A stretch of DNA of 64,000 nucleotides from Bradyrhizobium archetypum (GCF_013114835.1 NZ_JAAVLW010000011.1:62001-126000); one strand, 5' to 3'; shown: positions 43,202 to 52,010, counted from the first letter of the stretch. Numbers and translations: made by a program. The notes: a model not told the origin generated them from the sequence alone.

Positions 43202-43756
43202 TTACTTCGACAGCGAAATATTCGCGGCGCGGAACTGGCTGTCCGCCCGAAGGGCGATCTGCTGCTTGTTGCCGGTGGTCCTCAGCGAGATGTTGGCGGC
43301 GAATCCGGCCGCTTGGGCGACCACCTGGAAGCTGCCGCCGCCGCCGCGGCCCTGGATGGTGCCGCCGATATTGCGGCTGGACTCGGTCCAGGTGCCGCTG
43401 ACTTCGCTGCCGGCTGCAACGACCGCTGCCGAGAGGTTGAACTTATAGGCGTCGCTGGCGCAGGTGAGGACCATCTCCATGCTGGGGCCGATTACTTTGT
43501 AAGTTGCGCGGCAACGAATCCGTTCGCTCGAACCATCGTCGAGCGTCACCGTGCCGCCGCCGGACCAGGTGCCGGCCATGCCGGCGAAGGCGCTGGACTG
43601 CGCATGGCTCGTGGAGGCTGCGGATGCGGTCATAAAAAAAGCGACGGCTGCGAATGTCAGCCGCCGCGCTTTGGCGAAAAATTCTGAAGTATGGCTTGCT
43701 TTACTGACGGGACGCTTCCCATCGACCGCTACATGCGACACCCGCTGAAGCCCCAT
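43202..43756 (-). CDS. Secreted protein related to the small neighbour at 43701
   Basis: The frame encodes a C-terminal domain with GMAGTWSGGGTVTLDDGSSE and RIRCRATYKVIGPSMEMVL, and an internal signal-like segment LTFAAVAFFMTASAASTSHA. The start is uncertain: ATG 43756 and GTG 43741 both overlap the upstream gene and give a long N-region. A hairpin plus T-run at 43634-43667 lies inside the N-terminal codons, just before an internal ATG. It resembles the neighbour at 43701 in having a Trp/Gly-rich secreted domain. Confidence 0.6.
   Translation of the reverse strand: MGLQRVSHVAVDGKRPVSKASHTSEFFAKARRLTFAAVAFFMTASAASTSHAQSSAFAGMAGTWSGGGTVTLDDGSSERIRCRATYKVIGPSMEMVLTCASDAYKFNLSAAVVAAGSEVSGTWTESSRNIGGTIQGRGGGGSFQVVAQAAGFAANISLRTTGNKQQIALRADSQFRAANISLSK
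43634..43667 (-). terminator. Terminator-like hairpin inside the start of the 43202 gene
   Basis: On the minus strand, GCGGCGGCTG and CAGCCGTCGC form a 10-bp stem with one G-U pair, followed by seven T. It stands 34 bases past the stop at 43701. It could end transcription of the upstream gene, but it is also coding sequence. Confidence 0.5.
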
Positions 43757-44054
43757 TCCATTTCCCCGATCCGGAGTTGCCACTGAGTTGACCGTTCGCA
43801 TATGCACCATTGATCGAGACTCGCACAAGTCCTCCGCTGCCGACACTGCCGGAAACCGGACCGCCCGAAATCTTGCCGTCGGTGACATTCACGGTGGAGG
43901 TAGTCTGCGCATCGCAATTGCCCGTTTTTGTGACAACAGTGACCTGCCAAAGACCGTCGTAGGGGTTCTGGGCGGAGGCGGAGCCGGCTGTCAGCGTTGC
44001 TGCGGAGGCAAGAAACGAAACGAAAAGCAGGTTGCGAATGCGATTGGCGCGCAT
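43701..44054 (-). CDS. Small secreted hypothetical protein
   Basis: The 117-residue protein has a signal peptide (IRNLLFVSFLASAATLTAG) and a mature part with YDGLWQVTVVTKTGNCDAQT and KWNGASAGVACSGRWEASR, two Cys. It resembles the C-terminal domain of the next gene downstream, and the two may be a duplicated pair. Start ATG 44054 is the first of the frame. Function unknown. Confidence 0.65.
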   Translation of the reverse strand: MRANRIRNLLFVSFLASAATLTAGSASAQNPYDGLWQVTVVTKTGNCDAQTTSTVNVTDGKISGGPVSGSVGSGGLVRVSINGAYANGQLSGNSGSGKWNGASAGVACSGRWEASRQ

Positions 44055-44255
44055 GAATCAAATCCTTGCGATGTGTGTGATGGCTGGCCTTATCTGGTCA
44101 CAATGTGTCCAAACTTGGGTGCGCCGCAGCACTGAGGAAAGTTCCCGCGATCTCAAACACATCAAGGTGAATCGGGGTTCCGGCAGCGGAACCGAAAATT
44201 GGCATTTTCACCGCAATTCTGGACGAATTCTGCGCCATGGAGGTATTTAGGTAAG

Positions 44256-44855
44256 CTAATGCTTGGCGTCGGGCAGACTCGGCGCCTTGGTGGCAAATTC
44301 CTCGTCCTGGGGCGTCGCCGGCAGGCTGCCGTGGGCCTTGGCGTGGTAGATGACATCGGCCAATAATTTCTGACCGAGCGGAGCCAGCGCACGTTCCCAG
44401 AGCTCTCGCGCTGTCTCGCCTTTCTTGACGAACACCCATTCCTGCGCGGCGATCGCGCCGGCATCCATCCGGTCGGCAAGATGGTAGACGGTGCCGCCCG
44501 CGATCGGATCGCCTTCCTTGACGGTCCATTCGACCGCGGCGATGCCGCGGTGCCGGGGCAGGAGCGAAGGATGATAGCCGATGCCGCCAAGCTTGGCTGC
44601 GGCCAGCGCCTCCCTGGTGACGCGGGCATGGCTGTGGGCGGTGACGATCAGGTCGGTATTGGGGGCGATCTCCGATACGATCACGCGCTTTGGATCGGCC
44701 TGCACCACGACCTCGATCCCGATGGCTCGCGCGGCTGCGGCGAGGCGATCCTCACCATCGTGGACAACGACGCGGACGACATCGACCCCGTGTTGGCGCA
44801 GTGTGTTCAATGTCGTCACGCCGAAATGGCGGGAACCGACCAGGGTAATCCGCAT
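44256..44855 (-). CDS. Formyltransferase family protein (Fmt N-domain type)
   Basis: The 199-residue protein has the formyl transferase core IGYHPSLLPRHRGIAAVEWT and MDAGAIAAQEWVFVKKGET, with the usual HPS-LP and DAG motifs. The short length means it has only the N-terminal catalytic domain, unlike tRNA-fMet formyltransferase. Such stand-alone proteins often modify amino sugars or peptides. ATG 44855 is the frame's first start. No partner genes are obvious. Confidence 0.85.
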   Translation of the reverse strand: MRITLVGSRHFGVTTLNTLRQHGVDVVRVVVHDGEDRLAAAARAIGIEVVVQADPKRVIVSEIAPNTDLIVTAHSHARVTREALAAAKLGGIGYHPSLLPRHRGIAAVEWTVKEGDPIAGGTVYHLADRMDAGAIAAQEWVFVKKGETARELWERALAPLGQKLLADVIYHAKAHGSLPATPQDEEFATKAPSLPDAKH

Positions 44856-45091
44856 GTGTTCCGTCCGTCGTTAGCCAGGCCGGTATGCCGATAGCACAGC
44901 ATGGCGGGCTGTTTCGACGCTGGATCCCGGGCTTTTGGGTTATCAACAGGGTGGGCGAGGATGGCGAGCCTTGACAGAGCTAGGGTAGGGGCGGGCCTTT
45001 TCACGAATGATCGGGCAGAAGCGGATTGGCTGCAACCGGCGCCGCCGCTCCAGCCACGTTGCTGCATCGATTGTACGACGCTGATCAACGA

Positions 45092-45337
45092 TTACCAGGA
45101 CAGGATTCGAAGCTCTGGCCTCGTGCGCGACGAAGGCGGCTGCGTGGCCGGTTCGGGCGGCTGTTCGGTGGCTCTTTGCAGGCACGCCCGCAGGTCGGCG
45201 CTGCATTGCTTCATCTGGTTGCGCAACTCGCGCCGGCCGAAGGTGGTGAGCGAGGGATCGCCAAGCTGGCGCCAGGCGTCGCGCAGCCATTGCTGCAGGG
45301 CGCGGATATCGGATTCGAGGACCTCAGGCTGGTTCAT
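45092..45337 (-). CDS. Small helical hypothetical protein (81 aa)
   Basis: The product starts MNQPEVLESDIRALQQWLRD and has a helical body (DAWRQLGDPSLTTFGRRELR, QMKQCSADLRACLQ) and a Pro/Ser-rich tail. No signal or membrane segment is present. It resembles bradyrhizobial hypotheticals with no known role. The ribosome-binding site is weak. Confidence 0.5.
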   Translation of the reverse strand: MNQPEVLESDIRALQQWLRDAWRQLGDPSLTTFGRRELRNQMKQCSADLRACLQRATEQPPEPATQPPSSRTRPELRILSW

Positions 45338-45490
45338 ACCGCTGGAATCTCAAATGGGATCGCGCCACGATTAGGCCTGATTCTTTCGCCGATGCCTACT
45401 CCGTGACGGAGGACAAAAAGACACTCCTGGAAGCGCGGAACACGCGGCCCTACATGATCGTTGGGTGACTGCCTCGTGGAGAGACTTTCG

Positions 45491-45892
45491 ATGTCCCGCA
45501 ATCCGGTGCTTGCTTTCTTCGTCGCACTCGGCCTGCTCGTTCCCGCGAAAGCTTTCGCACAATTGACGCCGCCGGCCGGCTCGGCGGGCGCCGGAAATTC
45601 GCCCATATCAGGCGTGCCGTTCGGGCCAGCCAACCCCCGCGCACTCTCCGATCCCAGCGGCATCGGCAATGCCGCGCAAACCCCGCCGCTGAGGCCCAAT
45701 CCTCCGCCGCCGGTCGCCTCCTACGGCTCGGTCGATACGCCGGCGCCGCGCGCACGCGTGGCGACACCGCCCTATACCGGCGCTTCGCAGCGGATCATCA
45801 GCGCGCGCCAAGCTCATCCACGCAAGCCGCCGGTTCGGCGCCGGGGACGCGCGGAGGTCAGCACGTTCACCGGCATCTGCCGGGGATGTTAG
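45491..45892 (+). CDS. Secreted Pro-rich hypothetical protein (133 aa)
   Basis: The product has a signal peptide (MSRNPVLAFFVALGLLVPAKA) and a mature part rich in Pro, Gly and Ala, with a basic segment (RKPPVRRRGRAE) and a C-terminal GICRGC. It could be an outer-envelope or cell-wall-linked protein. Start ATG 45491 follows directly before the signal peptide. I do not recognise the family. Confidence 0.55.
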   Translation: MSRNPVLAFFVALGLLVPAKAFAQLTPPAGSAGAGNSPISGVPFGPANPRALSDPSGIGNAAQTPPLRPNPPPPVASYGSVDTPAPRARVATPPYTGASQRIISARQAHPRKPPVRRRGRAEVSTFTGICRGC

Positions 45893-46095
45893 CGGTCAAG
45901 TTGCGATCCACGCCGCGAAGGCCGGGAAAATATGGAGGCATGCAAGACGGCGGGCGTCAGCGGTCCGGCCATCGTCAGGAACATTTTTCTCTCGCCGGAC
46001 TTGGTCACGGTTAAACTCAGCGGTGTGTTGCGTGCTGATCCCTGCATGTGCCGGCGCCGAGTTTCGCGCGTGGCACGATGGCCCTTGAGGCCGGG

Positions 46096-47943
46096 ATGAC
46101 AGGAATGAATATCCAGCAACGGACGGCCAAGACTCTTTCCCAGCCGGGCCGGTCCGCGTCCCCGGACGCCACGCGAGTACCCGCCGAAGAATTGTTGCGT
46201 GCGCACGAAGACAGGCTGGCTGTCACCTACGATCATGTCGGCGTGGGCATCGTCGACATCGATCAGACTGGGCGGATATTGCGCGTCAATCAGGAGGCCT
46301 GCGACCTGATGGGACGCGACGCGGCCGATCTGCTTGGCCGCTCCATCTTTGAGGAGACCTCGCCGCTCGACGTCGCGCAGGATCTTGATCAGTTCAGGCG
46401 ACAGGTCGCCGGCGAAATCGATCGCTACACCATCGAAAAGCGTTTCACCCGCAAGGACGGTTCGCATTTCTGGGCGGAGGTAACGTCCTCAAGCGTTCGC
46501 GATGCGTCGGGGAATTTCCTCTATGCGGTCCGCGTTCAGCACGACATCAGTGCCCGCAAGGAAGCCGAACAGGCGCGATGCGCCGCCGAAGAACGCGCGC
46601 AGCTACTCGCCTCCATCGTGGAATCCTCCGACGATGCGATCATCAGCAAAGACCTGGACGGGATCATCCGAACCTGGAATTCAGGCGCCGAACGGCTGTT
46701 CGGCTATAGCGCGCGCGAGGCCATCGGCAAGCCGGTGACCATTCTTTTTCCGCCTGGACGCGAAGATGAGGAGCCCGCAATCCTGGCGCGGATCAGGCGC
46801 GGCGAGCGCATCCATCACTATGAAACCGTGCGCCGACGCAAGGACGGAACCCTGTTGGATATTTCGCTGACCGTTTCGCCGGTGCGCGACAGCACCGGGA
46901 AAATCACCGGCGCGTCGAAGATCGCGCGCGACATCACCGATCGCAAGGAAGCCGAACGCAAGCTGCAGGAGAGCGAGCAGCGTCTTTCGGAATTGCTCGC
47001 CGCGATTCCGGCGGCGATCTACACGACCGACGCGCAAGGCAAGATCACCTATTTTAACCAGGCCGCCGTCGAATTCTCAGGCCGGACGCCCGTTCTCGGC
47101 AGCGATGAATGGTGCGTCACGTGGAAGCTGTTCAATCCGGACGGCACGCCGCTGCCGCACGACCAGTGCCCGATGGCGGTGGCGTTGAAGGAGGGGCGGG
47201 CGGTCCGTGGCGCCGAGGCGGTCGCCGAGAGGCCGGATGGGACGCGGGTGCCCTTCATTCCGTTTCCGACGCCGCTGCGAGACTCTTCCGGCAAGGTCAT
47301 CGGCGCCATCAATATGCTGGTGGATATCAGCGAGCGGCGGCAGGCCGAAACCCAGCAGCGGCTTCTGCTCGACGAACTCAATCATCGCACCAAGAACAAC
47401 ATGCAGATGCTGCAATCGCTGCTGTTCTCCGCGGCAAGGACCGCGCACAGCGAGGAGGCGCGGAAAGTCCTCAATGAAGCCAGCGCCCGCATCGCGGCCA
47501 TGGCGGCGGCGCAGCGCGTGCTGTACGGCCGAAGCGATGCCAGCCGCTTCGCGGCGGAAGAGTTTCTGCCGGCGGTCTGCGAGACCATCCGGCAATCGCT
47601 GCCGCCGGAGGCACGCATTGAATGTGGCGCCGCCCGCGGCGTGCTTTCCAACGACGTGGCGATGCCGCTCGCGCTGATATTGAACGAGCTGCTGACGAAT
47701 GCGGTGAAGCACGGCATCAAGGACCACGCACGGCATGGCGTCCGGGTCAGCCTGGCCGAGCGGGACGGGCACTTGACGCTCTGTGTCGAGGATGACGGGG
47801 AGGGCTTCGACCTGGAAGAGGTGCGCCAGACCTCGTCCGGACTCCAGCTCGTGCTTGGCCTTGCACGCCAGCTACGTGGAACGTTTTGCGTCACGAAAAA
47901 CCCGTCGCGGGCATGTCTCGATTTCCCCGCTGCGAAAAGCTAG
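46096..47943 (+). CDS. PAS-domain HisKA_2-type sensor histidine kinase
   Basis: The product (615 aa from ATG 46096) has three PAS segments: YDHVGVGIVDIDQTGRILRV, then SIVESSDDAIISKDLDGI with RTWNSGAERLFGYSAREAIG, and IPAAIYTTDAQGKITYFNQ. The kinase core is of the HisKA_2 type with DELNHRTKNNMQMLQSLL, NELLTNAVKHGIKD and DDGEGFDLEE. No membrane helices are seen, so it is a cytoplasmic sensor. ATG 46096 has a GAGG box; starts at 46048, 46078 and 46105 are alternatives. It pairs with the response regulator at 47955. Confidence 0.9.
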   Translation: MTGMNIQQRTAKTLSQPGRSASPDATRVPAEELLRAHEDRLAVTYDHVGVGIVDIDQTGRILRVNQEACDLMGRDAADLLGRSIFEETSPLDVAQDLDQFRRQVAGEIDRYTIEKRFTRKDGSHFWAEVTSSSVRDASGNFLYAVRVQHDISARKEAEQARCAAEERAQLLASIVESSDDAIISKDLDGIIRTWNSGAERLFGYSAREAIGKPVTILFPPGREDEEPAILARIRRGERIHHYETVRRRKDGTLLDISLTVSPVRDSTGKITGASKIARDITDRKEAERKLQESEQRLSELLAAIPAAIYTTDAQGKITYFNQAAVEFSGRTPVLGSDEWCVTWKLFNPDGTPLPHDQCPMAVALKEGRAVRGAEAVAERPDGTRVPFIPFPTPLRDSSGKVIGAINMLVDISERRQAETQQRLLLDELNHRTKNNMQMLQSLLFSAARTAHSEEARKVLNEASARIAAMAAAQRVLYGRSDASRFAAEEFLPAVCETIRQSLPPEARIECGAARGVLSNDVAMPLALILNELLTNAVKHGIKDHARHGVRVSLAERDGHLTLCVEDDGEGFDLEEVRQTSSGLQLVLGLARQLRGTFCVTKNPSRACLDFPAAKS

Positions 47944-47954
47944 AGCGCGATCGA

Positions 47955-48434
47955 ATGACGTCTGAGGATAGCGTAGGGCATTTTGCGTTGCCGTCCGAGC
48001 CGGACCGGAAGGCGCCGCCGCCTGCGCAAGAGACCGGACGGATGGAAAGCAAGCAAGAACGATCGTGCGTTCTCGTTGTCGAGGATGATTTCCTGATCGC
48101 CATGCAAACCGACATCGCGCTCAGGGCGGCCGGCTATGAGGTCGTGGGCCCGGCCACGACGGCCGACGAGGCCGTCGCCCTGGCCCGTGCCGCGCAGCCG
48201 ACGCTCGCCGTGATGGATATTCGCCTCGCCAGCACCCGCGATGGCATCGATGCCGCTCGCCAATTGTACCAGGACTTTGCCATCCGCTGCATCTTTGCAA
48301 CCGCGCATGATGATGCGCATACGCGCGGGCGCGCCGAGCCCTATGCACCTCTCGGATGGTTGCGGAAGCCCTATACCATGCCGTCGCTGGTATCGGTGGT
48401 TGCCGAAGCTCTCGCGCTATTGCGCCAGTCGTAG
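47955..48434 (+). CDS. Single-domain response regulator (CheY-like)
   Basis: The 159-residue protein has an N-terminal disordered part and one receiver domain with the acid pocket in VLVVEDDFLIAMQ, the phosphorylated Asp in AVMDIRLAS and the Lys in WLRKPYTMPSL. It lacks an output domain. It is the likely partner of the histidine kinase ending 12 bases upstream. The start could also be ATG 48042, close to the receiver domain. Confidence 0.9.
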   Translation: MTSEDSVGHFALPSEPDRKAPPPAQETGRMESKQERSCVLVVEDDFLIAMQTDIALRAAGYEVVGPATTADEAVALARAAQPTLAVMDIRLASTRDGIDAARQLYQDFAIRCIFATAHDDAHTRGRAEPYAPLGWLRKPYTMPSLVSVVAEALALLRQS

Positions 48435-48695
48435 CTCGGAACGTAGGCCGGAGCTTGCCGTTTGTTCCCGACTTTCGCGCGCGAAGGGACAGAAAGGGAT
48501 GGCACGGCTGGAGTGTCCTCAAGCTTACCAGGCTAGGGTTTCCTCAGGACTGCGCGCGCAGCTATCGATCCGCCCTCGATGGACTTCGATTGGAGGGAAA
48601 TCGACCAGCGGTAGACTTCGTTCGAAAATCTCAATGCAGCATCACCGCCGCGCTTGAGGCAACGTTTCGTCCAATATAGTCAGTTATGACGCCAG
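48435..48695. other. Gap without a convincing gene
   Basis: The open frames here overlap the response regulator or lack a ribosome-binding site and recognisable domain. This starts a gene-poor zone that continues to the tRNA-Lys gene. Confidence 0.5.
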
Positions 48696-48785
48696 CTAGT
48701 TGTGGGTGCGGTAGGCGTCCAGCGCGTGGGCGGCGAAGATCCCCACACTGATCAGGGCGAGGACCCCTGCTGAGAGTTCGATCAT
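48696..48785 (-). CDS. Small single-helix membrane protein (29 aa)
   Basis: The frame starts MIELSAGVLALISVGIFAAH and ends after a short tail with DAYRTHN, a single membrane helix. A very good GGGAGGGACAAACA segment precedes the ATG. It lies in a gene-poor zone and is opposite to the response regulator. Function unknown. Confidence 0.55.
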   Translation of the reverse strand: MIELSAGVLALISVGIFAAHALDAYRTHN

Positions 48786-49209
48786 TGTTTGTCCCTCCCG
48801 GTGACCGATTGCAGCGAGGAATCTGCCGCGCGACCGGTTCCAAATGAGATCAGGGAAGAGCTTGCATGGTAGCATCCCTGTTGGTGACAACTGGGAACAC
48901 AGCCGTTTGTTTCACGCATCGGTCTGGAACTCGACGGCGAGTACAGCGAGCTGGATGAAAAAAGGCAGAGCATGAGCTGCTGCATGATCCAGACGATGAG
49001 GAACAGTAACCCGGCCCCCTTTCATGATGGCGACCACGTAATTCACGTTCGCTATCGGCAACGCGCCGCTCATCCTCAAAGACAAAGCCGTCAGGCGGAG
49101 TATGATCGCCTGACGACTTTGCTGGCGTGGGGCCGGACACTTGGGGAATGTCCGGTGGCTGATCGTAGGCATTGCGCCTGGAGCGCTGCAATCGAACTCG
49201 CAATTTAAC
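48786..49209. other. Gap, apparently decayed sequence
   Basis: No intact gene is seen. Fragments read in different frames on the minus strand (for example a hydrophobic run near 48930-49030) suggest an old, frameshifted small membrane protein, but this is weak. Confidence 0.35.
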
Positions 49210-49374
49210 CTAACCGGTCAACCTTACCGATCGCGACGTCTTCGGTCGTTGAGCAGCCTCGGCCAAGCGCAGTTGCTGCCTGAGGCTGTTAATCTCTGTC
49301 ATTCGCTCCGACAGACTTCGCGGTGTCCCTAGCGCTTTTGGCTTCTCTTTCACGACGCGGAGTTTCCGTCGCAT
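49210..49374 (-). CDS. Small helical protein, possible coiled coil (54 aa)
   Basis: The frame starts MRRKLRVVKEKPKALGTPRS and continues with the helical stretch SERMTEINSLRQQLRLAEAA. It is basic, with no signal peptide. A GGGGG stretch is 7 bases before the ATG. It stands alone in the decayed zone and resembles small rhizobial hypotheticals. Confidence 0.45.
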   Translation of the reverse strand: MRRKLRVVKEKPKALGTPRSLSERMTEINSLRQQLRLAEAAQRPKTSRSVRLTG

Positions 49375-49715
49375 TGTCAGCCCCCGTTTAAGGAACGCAA
49401 CGATTCAGCATACGGTCTTCCGAGCGGTCCTCTGTTAGCTTGGTACTTAGGAACCGAGGCGTACAAGGAAACAACCGGCCGCAAGGAAATGATTACGCCT
49501 CCTACAATCCTTTCAGTCTGTTCACTTTTGAACAGACATTGCCGCTTTTTCCCGATGCAATATCGACTTTCAGCGTCAAATTGTATTTCCGTATCGCCCG
49601 GCGGCCGCCAATGACCGCCGGGCTTTTGATGGTCGCACGGCGGGCCGGATCCAAGGCCAACCGACAATGGCGGGTCGATCGCGAACAGCGATCAGCTTTC
49701 ACTGCGTGCCAAGGC

Positions 49716-50060
49716 TTATGCCGGGGCCCATTCGGACCGATCATGCTTGGCGAACTCGTCGCAAAGCGCGGCAATGGTTGCTCGCAAATTGTCGCGCCGC
49801 GCCATCAGGGCACGTGCGGTCATTGGAAATGCAAAGTGGCCGGGGTCGCGCGTGGGACTGCTCTGCAGTTCGGCCTCGATGCTCTGATCAAGCAGGCTCG
49901 CGACGTTGTTCAAATCCCTCACTACTGCTTCCGCTTGTCGCCGGGTCCGCTGAAGCGCGTCGATCGTGGCGAGGCGCTTGCGTTCCTCGATGGCGCGCTT
50001 TTTGGTCTCTGCGGCGTTGGATCGCTGAACTCCTGTCTCAAGATGGTACTGCCGGGTCAT
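49716..50060 (-). CDS. Coiled-coil hypothetical protein (114 aa)
   Basis: The frame starts MTRQYHLETGVQRSNAAETK and is highly charged and helical (KRAIEERKRLATIDALQRTR) with a second helical part (LRATIAALCDEFAKHDRSEW). GGAGCG lies before ATG 50060. No domain is recognised. The composition is gene-like, but the neighbourhood has decayed genes, so function is doubtful. Confidence 0.5.
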   Translation of the reverse strand: MTRQYHLETGVQRSNAAETKKRAIEERKRLATIDALQRTRRQAEAVVRDLNNVASLLDQSIEAELQSSPTRDPGHFAFPMTARALMARRDNLRATIAALCDEFAKHDRSEWAPA

Positions 50061-50539
50061 CTGTCGCTCCGCGATGGCACAAGGCCTGATTGAGTTGCGT
50101 GGTAGTGCCATGCGAGAGCAAGAGGTCTGCCAATCCAGACAAAAAGACCGCCGGAAGGCGACGGCGATCGAGAGAACGATGTTCGGTGGACGCTGACGAG
50201 CACGGGTCCAACTACTCTGGCTGGTTTGCTGGCGCTGCTGTCTTACATCGAAGGTGTGACGGATGGGCCGTGAAGCCAGACAACGCGTTCGAATTCCTGG
50301 ACGAGCTATTCAACGTAATGGCTGGCGCACGAGAGTGCCTTGAACCGCACCTTCCGAATACTGCGTCCTAGGCACACTCAGGCCCGCCGGTTCACGTTGG
50401 CGGGCTGCCCCCCTTTGTCAGCGGCCGTACAGACGAGGCCCGGGGGGCGGGCTAGTGTCTGGTTGCCTGGCTGCGTCCCCGGCCGGGGCAATCTCCAGTG
50501 ACAGGCGGCCCCGGTGCGTTGCGTATTGCCGGGGTCGCT
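50061..50539. other. Gap with a hairpin and a possible small frame
   Basis: No convincing gene. A stem GCCCGCC/GGCGGGC (50382-50388 with 50399-50405) occurs. A short plus-strand frame at about 50272-50371 (NAFEFLDELFNVMAGARECL) may be a leftover of a real protein. Confidence 0.4.
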
Positions 50540-50734
50540 TCATTCCACAAGCCGAATGGTGCGGCGCAGCTTCATCCGATTCAGGGCGTGGACGACTTCC
50601 TCTCGATCGAGAACAGCAATTAGCCGGTGCACCGTTCTCGTGGCATCGTTTGGGCGGAGCGCGATGTATTCCCCAAGGATGCGCCTGGCATCCTCCATAG
50701 CCTGCAGTACAACGTCCTGATCCGGGGTGTTCAT
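50540..50734 (-). CDS. Small conserved hypothetical protein (64 aa)
   Basis: The frame starts MNTPDQDVVLQAMEDARRIL and continues with the helical TRTVHRLIAVLDREEVVHAL. The composition is good and the length matches a rhizobial family I recall only as hypothetical. It stands alone in the gene-poor zone. Nothing is known of the function. Confidence 0.6.
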   Translation of the reverse strand: MNTPDQDVVLQAMEDARRILGEYIALRPNDATRTVHRLIAVLDREEVVHALNRMKLRRTIRLVE

Positions 50735-50847
50735 GGTACGCGCCTTACTGAGCGCGACTCAAATTCAGGAAAACGGACTTCGTTCCTATTGTTTCCGCGA
50801 CAACCTCTGAGCTTCATAGTTCTACCATTGTGCGAAGGCCGGTGACG

Positions 50848-51162
50848 ATGCGACGGTACTACTTTGACTTGAGGAGGGTGACGTCGCCCCTCACGAGGAA
50901 GGGTTGGAACTTCCCGGCCCGCGCACTAGCCGACATGGCGCGGGACGCGGTCAGAAAGAACCACGACGGGCCGAGACACCGGATGGCGATCGAAGTCAGT
51001 GACGACAACGGGCCGGCTCTACAGGTGAGGTTTACGTTCGAGATTGACCGGCATCAGCACCAAGTTAGTACGTCCGCGAGGCCGTCAGTGAATGTCACAA
51101 CGAGACTTGAACATCACAGCCATCGCGGCCGTCGTCGTCTGGGTTGGATTCTGCCTGTATAA
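50848..51162 (+). CDS. DUF6894-like protein with an internal compensated frameshift
   Basis: The frame starts MRRYYFDLR and later has ARALADMARDAVRKN and AIEVSDDNGPALQVRFTFEI, matching DUF6894. Between them the reading frame gives RVTSPLTRKGWNFP, but a shifted frame of the same bases reads EGDVAPHEEGLELPG, which is the expected DUF6894 sequence. Two compensating indels are therefore likely, and the protein may be partly damaged. The region between ELP and ARAL also looks shortened. Confidence 0.6.
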   Translation: MRRYYFDLRRVTSPLTRKGWNFPARALADMARDAVRKNHDGPRHRMAIEVSDDNGPALQVRFTFEIDRHQHQVSTSARPSVNVTTRLEHHSHRGRRRLGWILPV

Positions 51163-51199
51163 GGGCTGGTTCTAAGTTACTGCGGCATTGGCCGGCCCT

Positions 51200-51345
51200 T
51201 CACTCCAGAACCTCATACTCGAACGCCACCCCTTCGGGTCGTTCTCCTCGAACCATTTTTCTGCAGCGTCGACATTGGCGAACACCTTGATGTGCTAGGC
51301 ATCGCCGACCTGCTTGCTCCTGTTGACGTAGACAAGAACAGTCAT
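51200..51345 (-). pseudogene. Decayed small gene (family with MTVLVYVNxSKQVGD)
   Basis: The minus-strand frame starts MTVLVYVNRSKQVGDA and is interrupted by an in-frame TAG (51297-51295), after which HIKVFANVDAAEKWFEENDP continues in the same frame. A one-base deletion near AAGGGGTGG then shifts out of the expected ending AFEYEVLE. A second, more degraded copy of the same family lies at 62598-62671. Confidence 0.7.
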
Positions 51346-51456
51346 TGGTCTCTCTTCAGCTTGCGCCTGCCCCAATGGGCTGTGCGCCGAGCGAGACCGG
51401 GCTTAAGAAAGAAGAGGGCGGTCCGACGAAGGGGCGCTGGGCGGCCGGAGTTGGTA

Positions 51457-51633
51457 ATGGGCGAGCCGCTGAAATGGTATGACGAGAAGGCGGAAAGCTC
51501 GCCGTGGCTTAGGGCGCTCGCTGAAGTGCGTCAACGGTCTGCGCGCGAGGGTTACTGCTGCCAGGAAGGCTGGCGACGTGCCGTGAACCGCGTGCGCTCC
51601 AATTTTAGGAACAATCACGTTTCTGACGAGTAG
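51457..51633 (+). CDS. Small hypothetical protein (58 aa)
   Basis: The frame starts MGEPLKWYDEKAESSPWLRA and continues EGYCCQEGWRRAVNRVRSN. GGAG lies about 8 bases before the ATG. A plus-strand terminator (51731-51751) 98 bases after the stop supports a real transcript. No domain recognised. Confidence 0.4.
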   Translation: MGEPLKWYDEKAESSPWLRALAEVRQRSAREGYCCQEGWRRAVNRVRSNFRNNHVSDE

Positions 51634-51730
51634 ATTCGAAGCTTCCGGTTTGTGTCGCTGAATAGCTCCAGCCGGAAGAAAACCTGTCCAAAAAGGGTTG
51701 GCGGCCTTGGCGCATCCGGCGATCGCTAGG

Positions 51731-51751
51731 GCCGCTTATTAGCGGCTTTTT
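51731..51751 (+). terminator. Intrinsic terminator
   Basis: GCCGCT and AGCGGC arms around a TATT loop are followed by TTTTT. Confidence 0.65.
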
Positions 51752-51840
51752 CGTTGCCTGCACTCCTGCACCTTCCCCGCAATTAGGACCGGGACCACGG
51801 CAACGATGGTAGCGATAAGGCCGACTGAATCGGTGTCCAT
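51739..51840 (-). CDS. Possible 33-aa single-helix membrane protein
   Basis: The minus-strand frame starts MDTDSVGLIATIVAVVPVLI and ends KVQECRQRKSR. The membrane helix and the basic C-terminal tail look typical of small membrane proteins. A GGCGGGGTG segment is upstream. Its end overlaps the terminator of the opposite strand. Confidence 0.35.
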   Translation of the reverse strand: MDTDSVGLIATIVAVVPVLIAGKVQECRQRKSR

Positions 51841-51934
51841 GGCACACCCCGCCTAGTGTGCGCAGGGAGTGTGCACATGAAAAGATATCTTCTTTTCGAG
51901 AAGAGATTTTCTGGCTTAAATGCTTGAAATCGTT

Positions 51935-52010
51935 TGGTGAGCGCGGAGGGACTCGAACCCTCGACCCCATGATTAAAAGTCACGTGCTCTACCGCCTGAG
52001 CTACGCGCTC
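51935..52010 (-). tRNA. tRNA-Lys (anticodon TTT)
   Basis: The minus strand reads the acceptor stem GAGCGCG, D-arm TAGCTCAGGCGGTAGAGCA, anticodon loop CTTTTAA with TTT at 51977-51975, T-arm GAGGGTTCGAGTCCCTC, and acceptor CGCGCTC plus ACCA. The encoded CCA (51937-51935) ends the gene. The acceptor halves pair 51939-51945 with 52004-52010. It decodes AAA/AAG. The decayed zone lies on its 3' side, as expected for an old integration site. Confidence 0.95.
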
